Source: Leptofilum sp050292445
Lineage (GTDB): Bacteria > Chloroflexota > Anaerolineae > Promineifilales > Promineifilaceae
Length of the DNA stretch: 23,584 nt
Assembly (NCBI GenBank): GCA_050292445.1
Contig: JBNKLQ010000071.1
Location: 1-23,584, forward strand
Direction: 5' to 3'
The notes below the pieces were generated by a model. It was not told the DNA's origin and searched no databases. It saw nothing but the letters and a program-made list of their open reading frames with translations. Shown in pieces: positions 1-6,870 of this stretch (the stretch's first letter is position 1; each line of letters starts with the position of its first letter). The position numbers were made by a program, and so were the translations under genes.

Positions 1-1352
1 GAGCCCATCATGAAAGCCTGCACCACCAAGTGGAAGGGCAGCAGCGGACTCTGCCATAAATCGTGTCCTTCAGCCTGGGCAAAGAGGAAGGCGGTGTAAA
101 CGACCGTTCCCACCGCAAACGGCAAGCCAACCCACAAGAAAACCGCCCGCATCGTCTCTGGATCATAATCAAACAGCACGCCGCCCAGCTCCATGAGCCA
201 CCACAGCCCCGTAATTGTGCTCAGGCCAATAAGCAGCACCGCACCGCGCGTCAGCCAGCTTTTCCACTGGGGCCGCAGCAAAATGTAGAGGAATCGCTCC
301 GGTTTTTCCAAATCATACACCAGCAAGCCGGTGGTGAGACCCACAAACAGCAGCGAGAGGAAACCCGCGACCACGGCGACGGCCGCATCGAAGCGGAACC
401 AATCCAGTCCCCAGCCCAGCGCCAGCACCATGAAGATACCCGCGCCAATGCCCTTGGTGACCAAATAGGCAGGTACAGGCCAATGCCAGGGGATTTTGTG
501 CTGGGCGTTGTAGCCAACCTGGACCATGTGCTCTGCCATACGGCCGTTGCCAAACTGAATTGGCCCGGCCCACGGCTGTCCCTGTGTCCCCGGCGTCCGA
601 ATTGGTGTCCCATTTGAATGGGTGATGGGGTGAGCGGGTAAAGGGGTGACCGATTTGTGATTTTTCACCCCTTCACCCCCACTTCCGTTCACCCCTTCAT
701 GCAATGGAATCACATCCGCCCACATGAACGTTTCCGGCGCGCGCTCGGTGGCGGTAGGGTGCATCATCACGTCGTTGCCCTCGATGTAGAACAGCTTCGG
801 CGCAGTGCCTTGCTCCGGCTTGCGTACGGTCACATCTTGGCGGGCCAGCAGGCCGCTGATTTCGCTTTGTGGGTCGTTCATGTCCCCGGCGATGATGGCG
901 TGTTCCGGGCAAACGACGACGCAGGCTGGCTCCAGGCCGATGTCCGTGCGATGGGCGCAGTAGTGGCACTTGGCCGCCGTTCCGCTGTCTGGATCAATGT
1001 AGATGGCGTCGTACGGGCAGGCTTGCATACACGCCTTGCAGCCAATGCAAACGCTGTTGTCAAACTCCACAATGCCGTCGGCGCGTTGGTACATTGCCTG
1101 GGTGGGGCAGATGCGCACGCAGGGTGGGTTGGCGCAGTGGTTGCAGCGTGTTACCTGAAAATGGCGGCGGGCGTCGGGGTAAGCACCGGTTTCCACGTAT
1201 TTGACCCAGGTGCGGTAAACGCCGAGTGGCACTTCGTTTTCACTTTTGCAGGCAGTGGAGCAGGCATGACAGCCGATACATTTGCGATTGTCGATGATGA
1301 ATCCGTAATTTTTTGCGGCGGCGTCACTGGTGGGTGGGGAAATTTCTGTCAT
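1..1352 (-). CDS. Fused 4x[4Fe-4S] ferredoxin / NrfD-type membrane anchor, partial (runs off left edge)
   Basis: The minus strand is open from ATG at 1352 to the window edge: 450 codons plus 2 nt, no stop. Residues about 20-150 carry 16 cysteines in four clusters: C25-C28-C31-C35, C70-C73-C78-C82, C102-C105-C108-C112 and C129-C132-C144-C148. This is the DmsB/NrfC/PsrB pattern that binds four [4Fe-4S] clusters. From about residue 275 the protein becomes NrfD/PsrC-like, with hydrophobic segments and the opening KIPWHWPVPAYL. Family knowledge: such subunits pass electrons between a molybdopterin catalytic subunit and membrane quinones; here the two are one polypeptide. The catalytic partner is not visible and may lie beyond position 1. 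A short AGGA lies 4 nt before the ATG. Residues 218-244, between the two domains, come from an inserted repeat. The exact substrate (polysulfide, formate, tetrathionate or other) cannot be decided. Confidence 0.9.
   Translation of the reverse strand, partial: MTEISPPTSDAAAKNYGFIIDNRKCIGCHACSTACKSENEVPLGVYRTWVKYVETGAYPDARRHFQVTRCNHCANPPCVRICPTQAMYQRADGIVEFDNSVCIGCKACMQACPYDAIYIDPDSGTAAKCHYCAHRTDIGLEPACVVVCPEHAIIAGDMNDPQSEISGLLARQDVTVRKPEQGTAPKLFYIEGNDVMMHPTATERAPETFMWADVIPLHEGVNGSGGEGVKNHKSVTPLPAHPITHSNGTPIRTPGTQGQPWAGPIQFGNGRMAEHMVQVGYNAQHKIPWHWPVPAYLVTKGIGAGIFMVLALGWGLDWFRFDAAVAVVAGFLSLLFVGLTTGLLVYDLEKPERFLYILLRPQWKSWLTRGAVLLIGLSTITGLWWLMELGGVLFDYDPETMRAVFLWVGLPFAVGTVVYTAFLFAQAEGHDLWQSPLLPFHLVVQAFMMG
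621..700. repeat. Heptad-type inverted repeat read in frame in the ferredoxin/NrfD linker
   Basis: The left arm is built of G-rich units of about 7 nt (GGGTGAT, GGGGTGA, GCGGGTA, then AAGGGGTGA). The right arm holds their reverse complements (TCACCCC, TTCACCCC, TTCACCCC). The 80 nt are translated in the minus frame as residues 218-244 of the Fe-S/NrfD fusion. They fall between the last ferredoxin cluster and the first membrane segment. Confidence 0.7.
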
Positions 1353-1423
1353 AATATCCTGTAAACTTGATTGATGCAGATGAAACAGTTCTTCCAGACT
1401 AATTATGTGAGGGTTGTCGGCGA

Positions 1424-1442
1424 AAAACAACCGAGTTGTTTT
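1424..1442. repeat. Short perfect inverted repeat in the divergent promoter region
   Basis: AAAACAAC, then CGA, then GTTGTTTT: two perfect 8-nt arms with a 3-nt centre. It lies between the divergent Fe-S/NrfD gene and the response regulator gene. It could be an operator for a dimeric regulator or a small hairpin; nothing in the sequence decides which. Confidence 0.4.
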
Positions 1443-1457
1443 GATTTTACTGAACCC

Positions 1458-1484
1458 TTGCGGCATCATTACACAATCTTTACA
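1458..1484 (+). promoter_or_regulatory. Direct-repeat regulator box upstream of the response regulator
   Basis: TTACA occurs at 1469 and again at 1480, exactly 11 nt apart, with a weaker TTGCG 11 nt earlier at 1458. The core TTACACAATCTTTACA differs at only one base from the core at 4531-4546 in front of the rhodanese-SulP operon. OmpR/PhoB-type regulators bind direct repeats at about one helical turn, so autoregulation by the adjacent regulator is a reasonable inference. I could not assign a -10 element with confidence. Confidence 0.5.
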
Positions 1485-1504
1485 AAGTTTAGCACTCCTG
1501 GGGA

Positions 1505-1564
1505 AGACCCAAAGGGTTTGGTATCCTCAAGACTTACCGAATAAAGGAAAAACCCTTTGGGTCT
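1505..1564. repeat. Perfect 15-bp inverted repeat in the response regulator leader
   Basis: The arms AGACCCAAAGGGTTT (1505-1519) and AAACCCTTTGGGTCT (1550-1564) are perfect reverse complements around a 30-nt loop. The right arm ends 9 nt before the ATG at 1574. The only purine-rich candidate ribosome site, AAAGGA, lies in the loop, about 25 nt from the start codon. The stem could therefore affect translation, or the element may be a dispersed repeat that landed here. Confidence 0.75.
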
Positions 1565-1573
1565 GTATACGTA

Positions 1574-2266
1574 ATGAAATCAGCTCAAATTCTTGTTGTT
1601 GAAGATGAAATTAGTATTCAAACGATTGTACGCACCTATTTGGAAAGTTCTGGCTACGGTGTGACTGTGGTGGATAATGGCCCAGAGGCGTTGACCCAGG
1701 CGAAATTGCTCCAGCCAGATTTAGTGATCTTGGATTTGAATTTGCCGGGTATGGATGGCATGGAGGTGGCAGCACGACTGCGGGAAGAATCGGCCGTTTA
1801 CATTCTAATGCTCTCAGCCAGAGGTGAAGAAGCCGATCGGGTGGCCGGGCTGCGCATTGGCGCGGACGATTTTTTGACGAAGCCGTTTAGTCCGCGCGAA
1901 TTAGTTGCCCGGGTTGAGGCTGTCTTGCGGAGGCGGCGGGAAACGGCCGTTTCCCCCTCCACTATCCTCACCTTCAAAAATCTCTCTATCGATCCCGACA
2001 GTCACGAAGCAATTGCCGCCGGGCAGCAGCTAGAACTCACCGCCACCGAGTTCCAGGTGCTGCTAGAGCTGGCCAAAAACGCGGGCCGCGTCCTCACCCG
2101 TGACCAACTGCTCTCCCTCGTGTGGGGCAGCGACTACTATGGCAATGACCGGGTTGTGGATGTTTACGTTGGCCAGGTGCGGCGCAAGCTGCAAGACGCC
2201 ACCGGCCAGCTGCTCATCGAAACGGTGCGGGGGATTGGCTATAAGTTTGTAGACGTGAAGAAGTGA
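1574..2266 (+). CDS. OmpR/PhoB-family response regulator
   Basis: This 230-residue protein has a complete receiver domain (about residues 4-118): acidic pair E10-D11, phosphoacceptor D54 in LDLNLPGMDG, S81 and K103 in the TKPFSP loop. A winged-helix DNA-binding domain follows (about 133-228), with the typical LTATEFQVLLEL and RVVDVYVGQVRRKL stretches. Length and layout match OmpR/PhoB regulators. It should act in the cytoplasm as a phosphorylation-controlled transcription factor. The cognate kinase follows 76 nt downstream on the same strand. No clear Shine-Dalgarno precedes the ATG, and a strong inverted repeat occupies the leader. An 11-nt-spaced direct repeat upstream, shared with the rhodanese-SulP promoter, suggests what it binds. 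The signal it answers to cannot be read from the sequence. Confidence 0.95.
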   Translation: MKSAQILVVEDEISIQTIVRTYLESSGYGVTVVDNGPEALTQAKLLQPDLVILDLNLPGMDGMEVAARLREESAVYILMLSARGEEADRVAGLRIGADDFLTKPFSPRELVARVEAVLRRRRETAVSPSTILTFKNLSIDPDSHEAIAAGQQLELTATEFQVLLELAKNAGRVLTRDQLLSLVWGSDYYGNDRVVDVYVGQVRRKLQDATGQLLIETVRGIGYKFVDVKK

Positions 2267-2276
2267 TAAGGTGAAC

Positions 2277-2330
2277 GGGTGCAGGGGGCAGAGGTGAGAA
2301 TTTAGTTCTCCCCTGCACCCCTGCACCTCT
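2277..2330. repeat. Inverted repeat between response regulator and kinase
   Basis: A left arm (2277-2300, units of GGTGCAG/GGGCAGAGG type) and a right arm (2306-2330, units of CCTGCAC type) fold around the loop TTTAG. The complementarity is good but imperfect. It starts 10 nt after the regulator stop and ends 12 nt before the kinase ATG, so it makes up most of the gap. It resembles the heptad-built repeats inside other genes here. There is no T-run after it, so it is unlikely to be a simple terminator. Confidence 0.6.
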
Positions 2331-2342
2331 ACATGAGGATTT

Positions 2343-3476
2343 ATGCCCTGGTACAAACGACTGCGCTGGCGCTTGATTGGCTCCCAATTTTTGGTGGCCC
2401 TGGTAGGTGTTAGCATCATGATGCTGGCCACGCGCATCATTATTTTGAACAGCGCACCGGTTGTCTTGCGCCCCTTGTTGGAAACGCTGCTAGAAAATCC
2501 TGACTCGATTTTGCAAACAGAGGCTGACCTGACGATTGCCTTTCGCAATGCGGTTTTGTTTTCTGTGCTTTTTGCGGCGCTGGGGGCTGTGGCCGCCGGT
2601 ACATTCTCCTCTTTTTTGTTGTGGCGCACCATCATTCATCCTCTTCGGCAGGTGGCCGACAGCAGCCAGCGCATTGCCGACGGCCGTTTCGACGAGCGCG
2701 TCAACGTGCCAGAAAGCAGCGGCGAAGCGATGGCCACCCTGGTCACCAGCTTTAACCAGATGACCGCCACGCTGGAAGAAATAGAACAGCAGCGGGTGGC
2801 GCTTCTGGGTAACATCTCCCACGAGCTGCGCACCCCATTGGCTGGCCTGAAAGGGTATCTGGAAGGATTGCTGGATGGCCTTTTTCCGGCCAATGAAGAA
2901 ACGTTTGCCTGGATGACCCAGGAGGTGGATCGGCTGGGGCGGCTGGTGGATGACATTCAACATTTGTCCCGAATTGAGTCTGGCCAATTTTCACTGGATT
3001 TTCAGTCGGTGGATATGCGGCAGCTGGCTCGGCGAGTTGTTTCCCAGCTTGATATCCAGGCGCAGAGTAAGCAAATTGACCTACGGCTAAACGCGGGCAG
3101 TGACCCTGTTTGGGTAGAAGCGGATGCCGATCGTGCTGCCCAAATTATGATTAACCTCATTGGCAACGCCATTCGCTACACGCCAGAGGGTGGTCTGGTG
3201 CAGGTGAGCGTGGTGGCAAACGGCCGTTTCGCTGAAATCTGCGTGCAGGACAATGGTATTGGCATCCCGGCTGACGCTTTGCCCTACTTGTTTGAGCGGT
3301 TTTACCGGGTGGACCAATCCCGTGCTCGCGCCAGTGGCGGCAGCGGCATTGGCCTGACTATTTCCCGCCATTTGGTGTGGGCGATGGGTGGGGAATTAAC
3401 GGCCGTTTCTGATGGCCCTGGCGAAGGCAGCTGCTTTACATTTACGCTTCCGTTGGCGTCAGGAAATTTACCTTAA
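2343..3476 (+). CDS. Membrane-bound sensor histidine kinase (HAMP-HisKA-HATPase)
   Basis: This 377-residue protein has an N-terminal membrane segment (about 13-36), a short extracytoplasmic part (about 37-67) and a second membrane segment (about 68-94). A HAMP linker follows, then a HisKA domain with phospho-accepting H160 in GNISHELRTPLAG. The ATPase domain has an N box (N271 and N275 in MINLIGNAIRYTPEGG), a G1 box DNGIG (303-307), an F box around 317-321 and a G2 box GGSGIGL (332-338). All catalytic motifs are intact. The layout is BaeS/PhoR-like with a very small sensor region of about 30 residues, so the signal may be sensed in or near the membrane. GAGG sits 6 nt before the ATG. It follows its regulator on the same strand and should phosphorylate D54 of that protein. 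Confidence 0.95.
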   Translation: MPWYKRLRWRLIGSQFLVALVGVSIMMLATRIIILNSAPVVLRPLLETLLENPDSILQTEADLTIAFRNAVLFSVLFAALGAVAAGTFSSFLLWRTIIHPLRQVADSSQRIADGRFDERVNVPESSGEAMATLVTSFNQMTATLEEIEQQRVALLGNISHELRTPLAGLKGYLEGLLDGLFPANEETFAWMTQEVDRLGRLVDDIQHLSRIESGQFSLDFQSVDMRQLARRVVSQLDIQAQSKQIDLRLNAGSDPVWVEADADRAAQIMINLIGNAIRYTPEGGLVQVSVVANGRFAEICVQDNGIGIPADALPYLFERFYRVDQSRARASGGSGIGLTISRHLVWAMGGELTAVSDGPGEGSCFTFTLPLASGNLP

Positions 3477-3557
3477 TCGCTAAATTTGCATTGGAAAGAA
3501 CGGCCGTTTGAGATACCCTTAACCACAGAAGAAAAAATCCTATTGGAGCAAATTAAA

Positions 3558-4466
3558 ATGTTGAATTTCTTACCGGCCCCCGTTATTGGTGGACTGGTTT
3601 CAATTGCCATTTTTTTTAACACACTGTTTTTGTGCTTGCTTATCTATCTGGTAGCGATTGCCAAACTGCTTGTCCCCATCAAGCCATGGCGAGCGCAATG
3701 TACCAAGGCGGCAATCTGGCTGGCTGAGACCTGGATTCGCGGCAACAGCGCCTGGATGTGGCTCACCCAGCGTACCCAATGGCGCGTTTCTGGTTTAGAG
3801 GGATTGCGTTATGATGAATGGTATTTGGTTATTTCCAACCACCAATCCTGGGCGGATATTTTTGTATTGCAGCACATTTTTAACAAGCGCATTCCCTTCC
3901 TGAAGTTTTTCCTCAAGCAAGAACTTATCTGGATACCGGTGATTGGCCTGGCCTGGTGGGCGCTCGACTTTCCTTTTATGAAGCGGTACTCCAAACAGCA
4001 ATTGGCCCGCCGTCCTGAACTGCGCGGCAAGGATTTGGCGACCACGCGCAAAGCGTGTGAAAAGTTTAAGACCACGCCTGTTTCTGTGATGAACTTTTTG
4101 GAAGGGACCCGTATTACCCCGGCCAAACATCAAAGGCAAGATTCCCCGTACCAAAATTTACTGAAGCCCAAGGCAGGTGGCATTGGGCTTGTGCTGGGGG
4201 CGATGGGTGAGCAAATCTCCACCATGCTGGATGTGACAATCGTTTATCCGCAAGGCATTCCCACGGCCTGGGACTTTTTCCGGGGGCAAGTGCGCGAAAT
4301 TGAGGTGATTGTGCAAAAACGGCCGATTCCCGCCAAGTACCGCAACCAGGATTACCAAAACGATCTAGAGTTTCGGGAGGTATTCCAGGCGTGGGTGCGG
4401 GAATTGTGGTGGGAAAAAGATGCGCTGCTTGGCGAGCGCGTCTCTGTTCTTGAACTTACCAAATGA
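3558..4466 (+). CDS. PlsC/YihG-type membrane acyltransferase
   Basis: The protein has 302 residues from ATG 3558; GGAG lies 9 nt upstream. A TTG 72 nt further up keeps the frame open but gives an unlikely hydrophilic extension. An N-terminal membrane segment (about 8-38) precedes an LPLAT-type domain. That domain has the catalytic HxxxxD motif (H95-Q-S-W-A-D100 in SNHQSWAD) and the substrate-binding FLEGTR motif (residues 181-185). Family knowledge: these enzymes move an acyl chain from acyl-ACP or acyl-CoA to lysophosphatidate or a related acceptor at the inner face of the membrane. The overall look, including the long insert between the motifs and the conserved P-A-K-H stretch after EGTR, is closest to the E. 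coli YihG/YihG-like group. It may be co-transcribed with the kinase gene 81 nt upstream. Confidence 0.88.
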   Translation: MLNFLPAPVIGGLVSIAIFFNTLFLCLLIYLVAIAKLLVPIKPWRAQCTKAAIWLAETWIRGNSAWMWLTQRTQWRVSGLEGLRYDEWYLVISNHQSWADIFVLQHIFNKRIPFLKFFLKQELIWIPVIGLAWWALDFPFMKRYSKQQLARRPELRGKDLATTRKACEKFKTTPVSVMNFLEGTRITPAKHQRQDSPYQNLLKPKAGGIGLVLGAMGEQISTMLDVTIVYPQGIPTAWDFFRGQVREIEVIVQKRPIPAKYRNQDYQNDLEFREVFQAWVRELWWEKDALLGERVSVLELTK

Positions 4467-4471
4467 AGCAA

Positions 4472-4515
4472 GATGGGTGAAACATGATGTGTGAGAAAGT
4501 CATGTTTCACTCATC
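4472..4515. terminator. Stem-loop after the acyltransferase gene
   Basis: GATGGGTGAAACATGA (4472-4487) pairs with TCATGTTTCACTCATC (4500-4515) over 16 positions with one G-T wobble, around a 12-nt loop. It begins 5 nt after the stop codon, where a terminator would sit. There is no T-run, so intrinsic termination is uncertain; it could protect the transcript 3' end instead. Confidence 0.5.
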
Positions 4516-4530
4516 ACGCAGCAAAATCCT

Positions 4531-4583
4531 TTACACAATCCTTACATCCACCTTACGACCCACTTGCAATCGCTGGGTATGCT
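4531..4583 (+). promoter_or_regulatory. Four 11-nt-spaced TTACA repeats plus -10-like TATGCT, rhodanese-SulP promoter
   Basis: TTACA at 4531, TTACA at 4542, TTACG at 4553 and TTGCA at 4564 are spaced exactly 11 nt apart. TATGCT at 4578-4583 could be the -10 element. This matches how OmpR/PhoB-type activators place direct repeats in or near the -35 position. The first 16 nt differ by one base from the box in front of the response regulator gene at 1469-1484. I infer that this regulator controls the operon. Confidence 0.6.
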
Positions 4584-4626
4584 ACCAGCCGTATTGTGAA
4601 AAAATTATCAAAAATGAGGTAAGCTT

Positions 4627-4980
4627 GTGTTTAGATCATTATTTGGCCAAGTTCGCGGGGGAACGGCCGTAAAAAATATAACCCCTACAGAACTGCAACA
4701 AAAAGTAGACAGCAAACAACCCGTGCTCATCCTGGATGTGCGCCAGCCACAGGAGTATTCATATGACGGGCATATCAAAGGTTCCCGGCTGATGCCGCTT
4801 GGCAGTTTGCGTAATCGTTTGGAAGAACTCCCCCGCGATATACCCATTGTGGTTGTCTGTCGCTCTGGCGCCCGCAGCCGCACCGCTTGCGAAATGCTGC
4901 AAAATCAGGGTTTTGAAGATGTATCCAACATGGGCGGCGGCATGATTGCCTGGAAACGCGCCCGATTGCCCCATATGTGA
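4627..4980 (+). CDS. Single-domain rhodanese (sulfurtransferase)
   Basis: The 117-residue protein starts at GTG 4627, with GAGG 8 nt upstream. The single rhodanese domain has the active-site cysteine C78 in the loop CRSGARS, the upstream LILDVRQPQEY stretch (about 34-44) with its usual Asp and Arg, and the C-terminal NMGGGMIAWK motif. The six-residue active loop is complete. Family knowledge: such proteins carry sulfur as a persulfide on the cysteine and hand it to acceptors such as cyanide, thiols or sulfur-transfer proteins. There is no signal peptide, so it should be cytoplasmic. It precedes SulP by 50 nt on the same strand and likely shares its transcript, a common rhodanese-SulP pairing. 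Its stop codon lies inside a hairpin element that fills the gap to SulP. Confidence 0.92.
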   Translation: MFRSLFGQVRGGTAVKNITPTELQQKVDSKQPVLILDVRQPQEYSYDGHIKGSRLMPLGSLRNRLEELPRDIPIVVVCRSGARSRTACEMLQNQGFEDVSNMGGGMIAWKRARLPHM

Positions 4981-5028
4981 AAGCGTAGAAATGACGTACT
5001 GTATTTCAGATCACTTTTTCGCTTTCAC
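4977..5028. repeat. Dispersed hairpin element, copy A (between rhodanese and SulP)
   Basis: GTGAAAGCG at 4977 pairs with CGCTTTCAC ending at 5028; inner bases add partial pairing. Its first 17 nt (GTGAAAGCGTAGAAATG) are identical to those of a second copy at 10747-10799, and both copies end in a TTTTTnGC(G/T)TTTCAC-like arm. Here it overlaps the rhodanese stop codon and ends 2 nt before the SulP ATG, so it is the entire leader of SulP. Confidence 0.7.
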
Positions 5029-5030
5029 AC

Positions 5031-6797
5031 ATGGCTAATTCCCAAAAACATCCAATTTTAATTAAACAACAACCAACCGGGCTGCGCACTTTGTTGCCAG
5101 CCTGGCATTGGTTGGCCCACTATCCCCGCGAATATTTTGTAGGGGATATGCTGGCTGGCTTCATTGTGGCCGTGATGCTGGTGCCACAAGGGATGGCTTA
5201 CGCGCTCCTAGCTGGATTGCCGCCTGAAGTAGGACTCTACGCCAGCATCTTGCCGCTGATTATTTACGGTTTGTTAGGCAGCAGCCGCACGCTGGCTGTG
5301 GGGCCAGTGGCTATTGTGTCGCTGCTGGTGGCCACTGGCATTGCGCCTCTGGCCGAAGCTGGCAGTGGTGCCTTTTTGCAGTTAGCGCTGACCCTGGCAC
5401 TGCTGGTGGGACTTATTCAGGCGCTCATGGGGCTGGTGCGGCTCGGTTTTCTGGTGAATTTTTTGAGCCATCCTGTTTTGGCGGGTTTTACCAGCGCCGC
5501 TGCCCTGGTGATTGGTTTTAGCCAGCTGAAGCATTTGTTGGGTATCCCCATGCCTCGGCTGGAATTTTTTGAGCTGCTGCGGTATGCGGTGTTACATTTG
5601 CCAGAAACTAATTGGGTGACGTTGGCGCTGGGGGGCAGCAGTATCCTTATTTTGCTATTTTTTAAGATGGGGCTAGGCCAGCAGCTCCGGCGCTGGGGCT
5701 TGCCTGCACCATGGGTGCTGCCCATTACAAAATCTGCGCCGTTGGTGATTGTGGTGCTGGGAACCGCCCTGGTGTGGGGCTTGCAGTTGGATCAGCGGGC
5801 GGGTGTGGCGATTGTGGGCGATGTGCCGGTCGGTTTACCATCGTTCACGCTGCCAACCGTTGATCTAGCAGTGTGGCAGCAGCTTTTGCCGACGGCACTG
5901 GTGATCAGCTTTGTGGGTTACATGGAGAGTATTGCTGTGGCCAAGTCGTTGGCCAGCAAACGGCGGCAGAAAGTGTCGGCTAACCAGGAATTGGTGGCTT
6001 TGGGTGTGGCCAATTTGGGCGCAATGCTGACGGGTGGCTATCCGGTGACGGGCGGTTTCAGCCGTTCAGTCGTCAATTACGATGCTGGCGCAAACAGTGG
6101 ATTGGCTTCGATTATTACGGCCGTTCTCATCGCGCTCACCGTTATTTTTCTTACCCCGGTCTTTTACTTTTTACCCCAGGCCGTGCTGGCTGCCATCGTC
6201 ATGGTGGCGGTGGCTGGATTGGTGGATGTGAAAACGTTCCGGCATGTCTGGCAGTACAACAAGGCAGATGCTGCCTCATTTGGGGTTACTTTTGTGGCAG
6301 TGCTGGCGGTGGGTGTAGAAAATGGCATTTTGTTTGGCGTGGCAGTGGCCATGCTGCTCTTCATCTGGCGCAGCAGTCGGCCGCATGTCGCTGTGGTGGG
6401 CCGCCTGGAGAAGAGCGAAACATACCGCAACGTGCTGCGGCATCAGGTGCAATGCTGGCCGGAGGTTGTGGCGGTGCGCATCGACGAGAGCCTTTATTTT
6501 GCCAATAGCAAGTTTTTAGAAGATACCGTGCTCGGTCTAATTGCTGATCAGCCAGAGGTGGATCATTTGGTGCTGATTGGCACGGCGATTAATTTTATTG
6601 ATGCCAGTGCGTTGGAAACGTTGGAAGGGTTGCTGCGTCAACTGAAAGATGCCGGGGTGCAGCTGCATTTAGCGGCGATTAAAGGCCCCGTGCTGGATCG
6701 CCTGCGAGCCATCGGTTTTGTTGAGCATTTGGGCGACCAGTTTGTCCATCTGACCACCCACGACGCGATGTTGTCCATTGGGGTCGTTGCAGATTAA
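5031..6797 (+). CDS. SulP-family anion transporter with C-terminal STAS domain
   Basis: The 588-residue length is normal for bacterial SulP proteins. The N-terminal membrane domain (about residues 38-430, ten or more hydrophobic segments) contains the SulP signature around 51-70 (VPQGMAYALLAG, then LPPEVGLYAS) and the LSHPVLAGF segment near 146. The C-terminal STAS domain (about 455-575) has the typical NFIDASALE turn. Family knowledge: SulP proteins move sulfate, bicarbonate or other anions, often with Na+ or H+. Substrate cannot be read from sequence. The upstream rhodanese favours a sulfur oxyanion, but bicarbonate remains possible. No Shine-Dalgarno precedes the ATG: the leader is wholly a hairpin element, so translation may be coupled to the rhodanese gene or affected by the hairpin. 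Confidence 0.93.
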   Translation: MANSQKHPILIKQQPTGLRTLLPAWHWLAHYPREYFVGDMLAGFIVAVMLVPQGMAYALLAGLPPEVGLYASILPLIIYGLLGSSRTLAVGPVAIVSLLVATGIAPLAEAGSGAFLQLALTLALLVGLIQALMGLVRLGFLVNFLSHPVLAGFTSAAALVIGFSQLKHLLGIPMPRLEFFELLRYAVLHLPETNWVTLALGGSSILILLFFKMGLGQQLRRWGLPAPWVLPITKSAPLVIVVLGTALVWGLQLDQRAGVAIVGDVPVGLPSFTLPTVDLAVWQQLLPTALVISFVGYMESIAVAKSLASKRRQKVSANQELVALGVANLGAMLTGGYPVTGGFSRSVVNYDAGANSGLASIITAVLIALTVIFLTPVFYFLPQAVLAAIVMVAVAGLVDVKTFRHVWQYNKADAASFGVTFVAVLAVGVENGILFGVAVAMLLFIWRSSRPHVAVVGRLEKSETYRNVLRHQVQCWPEVVAVRIDESLYFANSKFLEDTVLGLIADQPEVDHLVLIGTAINFIDASALETLEGLLRQLKDAGVQLHLAAIKGPVLDRLRAIGFVEHLGDQFVHLTTHDAMLSIGVVAD

Positions 6798-6854
6798 GAT
6801 TGTACCAATTTGGTCGTTGAATGGTTCCTCATTAGGAGAAATTGGTCCAATCTT
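6796..6854. repeat. Long-loop inverted repeat after SulP
   Basis: AAGATTGTACCAATTT (6796-6811) and AAATTGGTCCAATCTT (6839-6854) pair at 15 of 16 positions around a 27-nt loop. The left arm begins inside the SulP stop codon. It could be a transcript end structure, although there is no T-run. Its size and design resemble the inverted repeats at 1505-1564 and 12060-12110. Confidence 0.65.
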
Positions 6855-6870
6855 GTAATGTTGGGCCACC

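Noticed and set aside
63..1364. Plus-strand open frames at 63-617 and 657-1364
   Set aside because: They lie opposite the ferredoxin/NrfD gene, whose 16 cysteines and membrane segments are unmistakable; the plus-strand products look like low-complexity shadow translations.
4472..4515. Third copy of the GTGAAA hairpin element
   Set aside because: It contains GTGAAACATGA in the stem but not the shared 17-nt start or the TTTTTnGC arm, so the resemblance is limited to six bases.
4484..4672. A possible 62-residue gene upstream of rhodanese
   Set aside because: It covers the hairpin arm, the 11-nt direct repeats and the rhodanese start, has no ribosome site and resembles nothing known.
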